Below are positions 58,141-64,000 of a stretch of DNA of 64,000 nt, in pieces. Each line of letters begins with the position of its first letter. Position 1 is the stretch's first letter. This DNA is from Gammaproteobacteria bacterium (GTDB lineage Bacteria > Pseudomonadota > Gammaproteobacteria > Berkiellales > Berkiellaceae), in contig JACPOY010000025.1 in NCBI GenBank assembly GCA_016191245.1, forward strand, positions 1 to 64,000, given 5' to 3'. A program made the position numbers and the translations under genes. Under the pieces are notes generated by a model, which had not been told where the DNA came from, ran no database searches, and saw nothing but the letters and a program-made list of their open reading frames with translations.

Positions 58141-58962
58141 TTATGAATTAATTTTGAGAGTTGATGCTGCTTGCTCAGGTAGATTGACAACCTCATGAGC
58201 TAACTGTTGTAAGCGTGCACTTGCTTGTTCTTGCATAACTTTTACACGCGTAGAAGCTTGTTCCTTAATGAGAGCCAAAGTTGCCCCTTGTTCGCCTAGG
58301 GCAAGAGTTGATGTGGCGGGAATGCTTATTTCAATGGGTCGGCCACTGCCATCAACAGGAACCATCACACAAGGTGCTAGTTGGTCATCGGGAATGTTAT
58401 AAGCAACGCGATAATCAACATATTTGATTTTTTCGAGATTGCTTAATTGAGCTGCAGGTACTTGAAATTGATCTCTTTTATCTTGTAGATGCATAGGTAA
58501 TGCAGCTGCGGTTTGCTCAATGATTTGTTTTTTCGTATTTTTGCGAAGCTCAGCTTGTTGCTGAATACTCAATCCTTCGGAATTAACTTTAAATTTTTCT
58601 GCAAATTCTTTTAATGCAGCATCCAAAGAAGTTTCAATTTCTTTGACAAAAATTTGAAAGATTTTATCGGCAGTAGAGCCGACACCAAATTCTTTTTCGA
58701 TAATTTTACGGATTAAATCGAGAGGATCGGTTGCGCCATATTTTTTCTTGTAAATTTGATAACCGACATATCCTGAGAATGCGAGTACAGGAACGCCAGT
58801 AACATATCGGTGTATCCCAGTGACTTCTTCAGTAGTAGCAATAAATCTGCATAATTTTTCTGGGAGGACAGGGGTGCCAACAAATTCACAAATAATATCG
58901 CCTTTAGGACACATGGGGCCCCAGAGCAATTCGTAAACATATTTGTATACACCAGTAATCAT
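58141..58962 (-). CDS. Unknown protein, paralogue of the 59146 gene
   Basis: Two ATGs lie side by side; the one at 58962 has AGAGG 5 bases upstream and is chosen (273 residues). It shares with the 59146 product, in order: a GPxCPxGDxxCE motif near residue 16, TGxxxYVxG, a hydrophobic stretch near 55-70, DLIxKIIxxEFGxGSxAD near 82-100, and SIxxQA near 130. Its C-terminus is a helical Gln/Ala/Glu-rich tail (KEQASTRVKVMQEQASARLQ). The family is not recognised. The two Cys in the shared motif may form a disulphide or bind metal. Confidence 0.75.
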   Translation of the reverse strand: MITGVYKYVYELLWGPMCPKGDIICEFVGTPVLPEKLCRFIATTEEVTGIHRYVTGVPVLAFSGYVGYQIYKKKYGATDPLDLIRKIIEKEFGVGSTADKIFQIFVKEIETSLDAALKEFAEKFKVNSEGLSIQQQAELRKNTKKQIIEQTAAALPMHLQDKRDQFQVPAAQLSNLEKIKYVDYRVAYNIPDDQLAPCVMVPVDGSGRPIEISIPATSTLALGEQGATLALIKEQASTRVKVMQEQASARLQQLAHEVVNLPEQAASTLKINS

Positions 58963-59093
58963 CATGACCTCTTCTCAATTGAAAGTTATACCCGTAGAAT
59001 TTAACAGTTATATTAGTTATATAGTAAACTAATGTCGATAACTTAACGATGAATGTGGGGTGAGGGCTGACAGAGGGATCTCATTTTTAAGGC

Positions 59094-59125
59094 AAAAAAA
59101 ACCAGGGACTAAGCCCTGGTTTTTA
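59094..59125. terminator. Bidirectional terminator between the paralogues
   Basis: ACCAGGG and CCCTGGT (with flanking A and T runs) form the stem across ACTAAG. On the minus strand it ends the 59146 gene 21 bases after its stop, with a run of eight T. Confidence 0.85.
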
Positions 59126-59145
59126 GCAAACAATCCTGAAGATTA

Positions 59146-60123
59146 TTACATTCCAAGTTTCTGTAATGGTTTGCCATCAGTACCCATAGGAACACTTGCT
59201 GTTGTTGTAGGAACTGCATTAGGAACAACTGTAGGAACAACCTTAGTAGTAGTCGTGCCTTGATCCTTTTTGCTATCTACAGTAGTCGTAGTGCCTTGGT
59301 TTGAAGGAGTTGTTGGGGTTGTTGTTACTGGAGTCTTAGCATCTGCACCTTTCTTGCCATAAGCCCAAGGATTCAAAATGCTGTTATCCCATTTATACGC
59401 ACTAGGTCTAACCCAGTCTAACAATGAAGCAGCAGGCTTCTCATCAGCTTTAACTTGTTTTGGAGCAAAAAGATCTTTTTGTTCAGCAACAGATTTAACG
59501 ATACCAACAACAATTTGTTCAACACCTAGTTTAGCTTGCTGTTCAAGTAATTGAGGTGCAGTTGACACTTTAGCAGTTTTAGCTGGTAACTGAGCAGCAA
59601 AGCCTTTCACAGTTTCTTTGTGTTTAACTAATTGTTCTTTGATTTGTGGAGCTAATGCATTAATCAATCCAGCTTTAATTTGAGCACGCTTTGCAGCTTG
59701 CTCTTTAATGCTCATTGGTTTGGCATCTTTATCTTGTTTTGCACGATTTAAAATGGCATCAATTGCATCTTCAATTGCTTTTTCAAATGCTTTGAAAAGA
59801 TGATCAGCAACTGAACCCGGGCCAAATTCAGCATCAATGATTTTTTGAATTAAATCATAACCATCTTTTGCTTTATATTTGTTCATCAAATAACGGCCTG
59901 TTAAATAAGCGGCACCAGCAGTAATAGCAGGACCTGCAACATATTTTGAAACGCCAGTTGTTTCTTCAAATTGTGCAATCACAGAACTCAAAAAACTAGG
60001 TAAATGCATTTTATGATCGGTCAATTCGCAAACGAAATCGCCAGCAGGACAAGCTGGGCCTTTAAAATATTGCAGCCAAGCTACAGGGGATATCCATGAA
60101 TATGCAGATGAAAATATTGACAT
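59146..60123 (-). CDS. Unknown protein with Thr-rich repeat tail, paralogue of the 58141 gene
   Basis: The start at 60123 (MSIFSSAYSWISPVAWLQY) has GAGAGG 6 bases upstream and gives 325 residues. The N-terminal 120 residues match the 58141 product: GPACPAGDFVCE, TGVSKYVAGPA, a hydrophobic Ala/Gly stretch, DLIQKIIDAEFGPGSVAD and SIKEQAAKR. The C-terminal 60 residues are Thr/Pro/Val-rich with an approximate repeat (GTTTTVDSKKDQ, GTTTTKVVPT), unlike the paralogue, and look disordered. Family and function unknown. It has its own terminator, so it is a separate transcript from the 58141-57604 pair. Confidence 0.75.
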   Translation of the reverse strand: MSIFSSAYSWISPVAWLQYFKGPACPAGDFVCELTDHKMHLPSFLSSVIAQFEETTGVSKYVAGPAITAGAAYLTGRYLMNKYKAKDGYDLIQKIIDAEFGPGSVADHLFKAFEKAIEDAIDAILNRAKQDKDAKPMSIKEQAAKRAQIKAGLINALAPQIKEQLVKHKETVKGFAAQLPAKTAKVSTAPQLLEQQAKLGVEQIVVGIVKSVAEQKDLFAPKQVKADEKPAASLLDWVRPSAYKWDNSILNPWAYGKKGADAKTPVTTTPTTPSNQGTTTTVDSKKDQGTTTTKVVPTVVPNAVPTTTASVPMGTDGKPLQKLGM

Positions 60124-60215
60124 AAAAACCTCTCTCAAAATCAAAACTATATTGGGGGCAAAGGCTTTGGGCCTTGGGCAAGTGTGGATTGTATTATCTT
60201 TAGTTAATTAATCAA

Positions 60216-61478
60216 CTAAAATGGGGTGATTCCAGATAAGTGAGAAATCTGGGGAGATAAAGGGCCATTTGTGGTTAGAGTGGGCCTGATTGAGGTATGG
60301 CTTGTACTTTGAAATAAAGGCAAGAAAGGTTTAGGGTGGGCAGCTTGTAGAATGGTTTGCTGATAATTTTTTGCAACATCCTTTGTACTTAAAAAGTATT
60401 TTTCAGCATTGCTTTGCCAATATTGGCAGGCATGCACTAATGGTTTGATGCTCAATAGTATTTGACTGAGTTCAAGCACTGGTAAACCATTAATGAAACC
60501 TTGCCAAAAAACGGTTTGAGTATTAACAATAAGTTCAGAGATCTGTAAAGCAGTTAATAGGCCTTGCATCATCATTAAAATGCCGCTTAAAAAATAATAA
60601 TATCCACGATAAAGTGTATGGTGATGCTCATTCCAAGCTCTGAGTTCAAAATGATCTTGATATGCTTCTAAAAGTTCGCTTAGCATTTGCAATAATTCAA
60701 TGCAAATCAAATGCTCTGCTATCAAGCTTGCCACACCGATAACACTTGTGCCGCTAAGTGCTGCAATCACAACTGCCGCATAACAAAAGAGCGTTTTTGC
60801 GCTTTCGAAGCGGTGTGTCAGAATGTAATTTTTTAATTCAAGACAATAAAAATAAACCATGGATGATATTGAGTCTAATCCACGTTCAGTGAGTAAATTA
60901 CAGCTATTATTGCGTTTTTTTAGAAAAATATACATATCTCGCAAACCACGAAATCGTTGATAATCCTGTGCTAAACCAAAATCAACAGCATGTGCTTTAT
61001 CTAAAGCATAATCATAAATAAAATTACTTTCGTGGGGATCCATGTGGGCTATCCCTTTGCGATGCAACTGTCGTAGCGCAGCAAATGAAGCATATTCTGC
61101 TTTGTGGAGCACGTCTTTATTTAAATCACATTCGGTGGGACCGGGGAGATATTTCATTAAAATGATGATGTGCTGATTCCGGACATCATGATGATACCCT
61201 ACTAACATATCAAGCTTCTGTAGATAAGCTATTTCCCGATAAGTTAATCGTAAGAGATGATGGTGAGAAAAGTGAAAATTTTTGCTGATGCCTTCTAGAT
61301 TGACGATTTTACATACCATGCTTTGCCGATGGTGGATATTGTTAACAAGATAGGCACTGCCGAAACTGCCACTTCCTAATTTAGTGCGGTTTGTTAAGTG
61401 AAAATGGAGTATTTGACCATCAGATAAACGTGGAATGGCGATGTTTGGATGTATACTAACGTAATTAGTTTTACGCAT
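60216..61478 (-). CDS. Eukaryotic-like protein kinase with membrane segments
   Basis: The 420-residue protein has a compact kinase core: Gly loop KLGSGSFGSAY near 33-43, Lys57 in MVCKIV, Glu82 in YREIAYL, catalytic loop AHMDPHESN (His145, Asp147, Asn152) and DFG in AVDFGLA (166-168). All main catalytic residues are present, though HRD is HMD. The second half is helical with hydrophobic segments near 235-265 and 298-320, so it is likely membrane-bound. ATG at 61478 is chosen over a TTG four codons upstream. It could phosphorylate host or bacterial proteins; the target is unknown. Confidence 0.75.
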   Translation of the reverse strand: MRKTNYVSIHPNIAIPRLSDGQILHFHLTNRTKLGSGSFGSAYLVNNIHHRQSMVCKIVNLEGISKNFHFSHHHLLRLTYREIAYLQKLDMLVGYHHDVRNQHIIILMKYLPGPTECDLNKDVLHKAEYASFAALRQLHRKGIAHMDPHESNFIYDYALDKAHAVDFGLAQDYQRFRGLRDMYIFLKKRNNSCNLLTERGLDSISSMVYFYCLELKNYILTHRFESAKTLFCYAAVVIAALSGTSVIGVASLIAEHLICIELLQMLSELLEAYQDHFELRAWNEHHHTLYRGYYYFLSGILMMMQGLLTALQISELIVNTQTVFWQGFINGLPVLELSQILLSIKPLVHACQYWQSNAEKYFLSTKDVAKNYQQTILQAAHPKPFLPLFQSTSHTSIRPTLTTNGPLSPQISHLSGITPF

Positions 61479-61603
61479 ACTGGCCGGCAATCCTTTGCTT
61501 TGGCATTTAACGAGCGGTTTTTATCAGAATAATGAGGCTTTTGAATTTGAGTCAAGCGGATGAAAGAAAGGAGGATATAGTTGCAGTCCTTTGCAACCCA
61601 TTC

Positions 61604-61792
61604 TTATAATTTTGATCTTAGTTTTAATACTCCGGCGTTAGCAATTTTTTGTAATATATTGTTATCTGGAACACCTTTTGGTTGCAATTTAAGCATATCT
61701 GCTCGGCTATAAATTTTCTTCAATGGGGTATATTGCGCTGCGTTTTCCGGTACTTCTTCTTTTCCCGTATTTTCTGGACCAAACTTAGACAT
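61604..61792 (-). CDS. Small unknown protein downstream of uvrA
   Basis: The 62-residue protein has AAGGAG 8 bases before its ATG and begins 23 bases after the uvrA stop on the same strand, so it is probably on the uvrA transcript. It is hydrophilic and basic toward the C-terminus (NILQKIANAGVLKLRSKL). No family recognised. Confidence 0.65.
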   Translation of the reverse strand: MSKFGPENTGKEEVPENAAQYTPLKKIYSRADMLKLQPKGVPDNNILQKIANAGVLKLRSKL

Positions 61793-61815
61793 TAGATTGA
61801 CTCCTTAATAAGTAT

Positions 61816-64000
61816 TTAATCAGTGACTTTGGATTTTGTTTTCTTTACGTTTAACAAGGGTGCAAGAAATTGCCCGGTATAAGATCCCGGCGTTTTAGCG
61901 ACTTGCTCTGGGGTGCCCATGGCAACTAATTTTCCGCCCTTATCGCCGCCTTCAGGGCCTAAATCTATTATCCAGTCTGCGACTTTAACTACATCGAGAT
62001 TGTGTTCAATAATCACAATGGTATTGCCTGAGCTTTGTAAATGAAACAATACATCTAAAAGTTGCTTCACGTCATGAAAATGTAAACCTGTCGTGGGTTC
62101 ATCAAGTATGTACAAAGTATTACCTGTATCGCGACGTGATAACTCTTTAGCTAATTTGATGCGTTGTGCTTCACCACCTGATAACGTTGTGGCGCTTTGT
62201 CCTAATTTCAAATAAGTTAAACCCACATCCATCAAGGTTTGCAGTTTACGATGAATGGTAGGAATGGCTTTGAAAAACTCAAAAGCATCTTCAACCGTCA
62301 TTTCTAGCACTTCGTGAATATTTTTCCCTTTATAATGCACTTGCAGCGTTTCATCATTATAACGTTTGCCTTTGCATACATCGCACATCACATAGACATC
62401 GGCGAGAAAGTGCATTTCAACCTTAATTAAACCATCGCCTTCGCATGCTTCACAACGGCCGCCTTTGACGTTAAAGCTAAAACGCCCTACTTGATAACCA
62501 CGCGAGCGTGCTTCGTTGGTGCCTGCAAATAAATCACGAATATGGGTAAATAATCCCGTATAAGTGGCAGCATTGGAGCGTGGGGTTCGGCCAATGGGAC
62601 TTTGATCAATGCCAACGACTTTATCTAAGTGTTCAAGACCTGATATTTTTTCGTAGGGACTGATTTGAGTAAGACCGGCACGATTAAGTACATGCGCTGC
62701 AATCGGGTAGAGCGTGTCATTGACCAGCGTTGATTTGCCAGAACCAGAGACTCCAGTGATGCAAGTTATTAATCCAATCGGAAACTCAACCGTTAAATCA
62801 TGAAGATTATTGCCGGTGGCCCCTGTAATTTTAATGGTGCGTTTAGGATCAATCGGGCGTCTTTGTGTTGGTACTGGGATGCTAAGTTTTCCTGACAAAT
62901 ATTGTCCGGTTAAAGATCCTTTTGCTTTTTTGATAGCATTAGGCGTTCCTTCTGCCACAACATGACCGCCATGAACACCAGCGCCTGGGCCTATATCTAC
63001 GATATGATCGGCCATCATCATGGCTTCTTCATCGTGTTCAACCACAATGACTGTGTTGCCAATATCTCGAAGATGTTTCAAGGTAGCTAAAAGACGTGCG
63101 TTATCGCGCTGATGTAATCCAATGGAAGGTTCATCCAGAATATACATCACGCCGACAAGACCTGCGCCAATTTGGCTTGCCAAACGTATGCGCTGTGCTT
63201 CGCCGCCAGAAAGGGTTTCTGCTGTACGATTGAGGGTGAGGTATTCTAAGCCCACATCCACCAGAAATTTTAATCTGTCAGAAATTTCTTTTAGTATTTT
63301 GTCGGCAATTTCTTTGCGCCGCCCGGTGAGTTGTAATTTGAGAAAATAATGTAAGCAATCCCCAATAGGCATTGCCGTTATTTGTGGGAGTGTTTTTTTA
63401 CCCACAAAAACAAAGCGGGCTTCTTTGCGAAGGCGTGTTCCTTCACATTCTGGGCAGGCTTGATTGGCAAGATAACGTGCCAATTCTTCTCGAATATATT
63501 CTGAATCTGTTTCCCGGTAGCGACGTTCTAAATTAGGGATCACACCTTCAAATGGATGGCGACGACGGCGAGTATCACCTCGCTCGTTAGTATAATGGAA
63601 AGTGATTTCTTCATCGTCACTCCCATAGAGAACAATATTTTGGAAATTTTTAGGGAGTTCTTTAAACGGTGTATCAAGATCAAAACCATAATGTTTACTT
63701 AAGGATTTGAGCATACTGAAATAATATTGATTACGCCTATCCCAGCCACGAACGGCGCCACAGGCTAAACTCATATCAGGTAAATGAACCACACGTTTAG
63801 GATCAAAAAATTGTTTAGAGCCTAAACCATCACAACTTGGGCAAGCACCCGCTGGGTTATTAAATGAGAAAATGCGAGGTTCTAATTCTGGTAAATTGTA
63901 ACCACAAATGGAGCACGCATATTTTGCAGAGAAGGTGACTTCTGGTTTTTTGCTATCTACCCAATGGATAATGGCCAAGCCATCGCTTAATTTGAGCGCG
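61816..64000 (-). CDS. uvrA: Excinuclease ABC subunit A (5' end outside the window)
   Basis: UvrA finds bulky DNA damage and loads UvrB in nucleotide excision repair. The visible part (about 728 residues of about 940) is open to the window edge, so the start lies beyond 64000. It shows the zinc-finger [20 protein letters not shown], the ABC signatures [16 protein letters not shown] and [16 protein letters not shown], both DEPSIGLH / DEPTTGLH Walker B motifs, Walker [14 protein letters not shown] and the second zinc site CEACEGDG ... CDVCKGKRY. No break is seen. Confidence 0.97.
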   Translation of the reverse strand, partial: ALKLSDGLAIIHWVDSKKPEVTFSAKYACSICGYNLPELEPRIFSFNNPAGACPSCDGLGSKQFFDPKRVVHLPDMSLACGAVRGWDRRNQYYFSMLKSLSKHYGFDLDTPFKELPKNFQNIVLYGSDDEEITFHYTNERGDTRRRRHPFEGVIPNLERRYRETDSEYIREELARYLANQACPECEGTRLRKEARFVFVGKKTLPQITAMPIGDCLHYFLKLQLTGRRKEIADKILKEISDRLKFLVDVGLEYLTLNRTAETLSGGEAQRIRLASQIGAGLVGVMYILDEPSIGLHQRDNARLLATLKHLRDIGNTVIVVEHDEEAMMMADHIVDIGPGAGVHGGHVVAEGTPNAIKKAKGSLTGQYLSGKLSIPVPTQRRPIDPKRTIKITGATGNNLHDLTVEFPIGLITCITGVSGSGKSTLVNDTLYPIAAHVLNRAGLTQISPYEKISGLEHLDKVVGIDQSPIGRTPRSNAATYTGLFTHIRDLFAGTNEARSRGYQVGRFSFNVKGGRCEACEGDGLIKVEMHFLADVYVMCDVCKGKRYNDETLQVHYKGKNIHEVLEMTVEDAFEFFKAIPTIHRKLQTLMDVGLTYLKLGQSATTLSGGEAQRIKLAKELSRRDTGNTLYILDEPTTGLHFHDVKQLLDVLFHLQSSGNTIVIIEHNLDVVKVADWIIDLGPEGGDKGGKLVAMGTPEQVAKTPGSYTGQFLAPLLNVKKTKSKVTD

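Overview
The window comes from a gammaproteobacterial chromosome of moderate to low GC. The tRNA-Thr/Tyr/Gly/Thr-tuf-tRNA-Trp-secE-nusG-rplKAJL-rpoBC order and the str/S10/spc/alpha ribosomal clusters follow the E. coli order closely. Around this core sit many proteins of unknown function with features of intracellular bacteria: ankyrin repeats, coiled coils, a eukaryotic-like kinase, a possible papain-fold protease and a metzincin. My inference, from gene content only, is a host-associated Legionella/Coxiella/Berkiella-like organism.

Region 1 (1-17.6 kb) is accessory. It holds a DUF1622 membrane protein, an ankyrin protein with a Cys-His-Asp arrangement, a DUF218-like protein, a large unknown gene with a decayed 3' end, two coiled-coil genes in one operon, a PhoD-like phosphatase without a signal peptide, several unknown proteins, a DUF805 membrane protein and a small HExxHxxGxxH metalloprotease.

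Region 2 (17.6-25.4 kb) looks like a defence and competition island. It holds a HigB/HigA-type toxin-antitoxin pair whose promoter carries a 16-bp palindrome, an in-frame deletion scar of a second such pair, and a HEPN-domain protein. Next comes a compact microcin-like cluster: a winged-helix-like protein, two small peptides with double-glycine leaders, and a small membrane protein that may give immunity. Then follow a ThsB-like TIR gene in an operon with a small membrane protein, and two further unknown genes. Short palindromic MITE-like repeats with changeable hairpin stems are scattered through regions 1 and 2; one lies inside the microcin-like cluster.

Region 3 (25.5-57.6 kb) is housekeeping: birA; five tRNA genes; a single tuf; secE-nusG; rplKAJL-rpoBC with an L10 leader and an rplL-rpoB attenuator; rpsL-rpsG-fusA without tufA; and the S10, spc and alpha operons through rplQ, which ends at a strong terminator. 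Small oddities are an N-terminal extension of S11, an insertion in L36 and a structured gap before rplN.

Region 4 (57.6-64 kb) is on the minus strand: three membrane-associated unknown proteins (two of them paralogues), a kinase-like protein with membrane segments, a 62-residue protein, and uvrA, which runs off the right edge.
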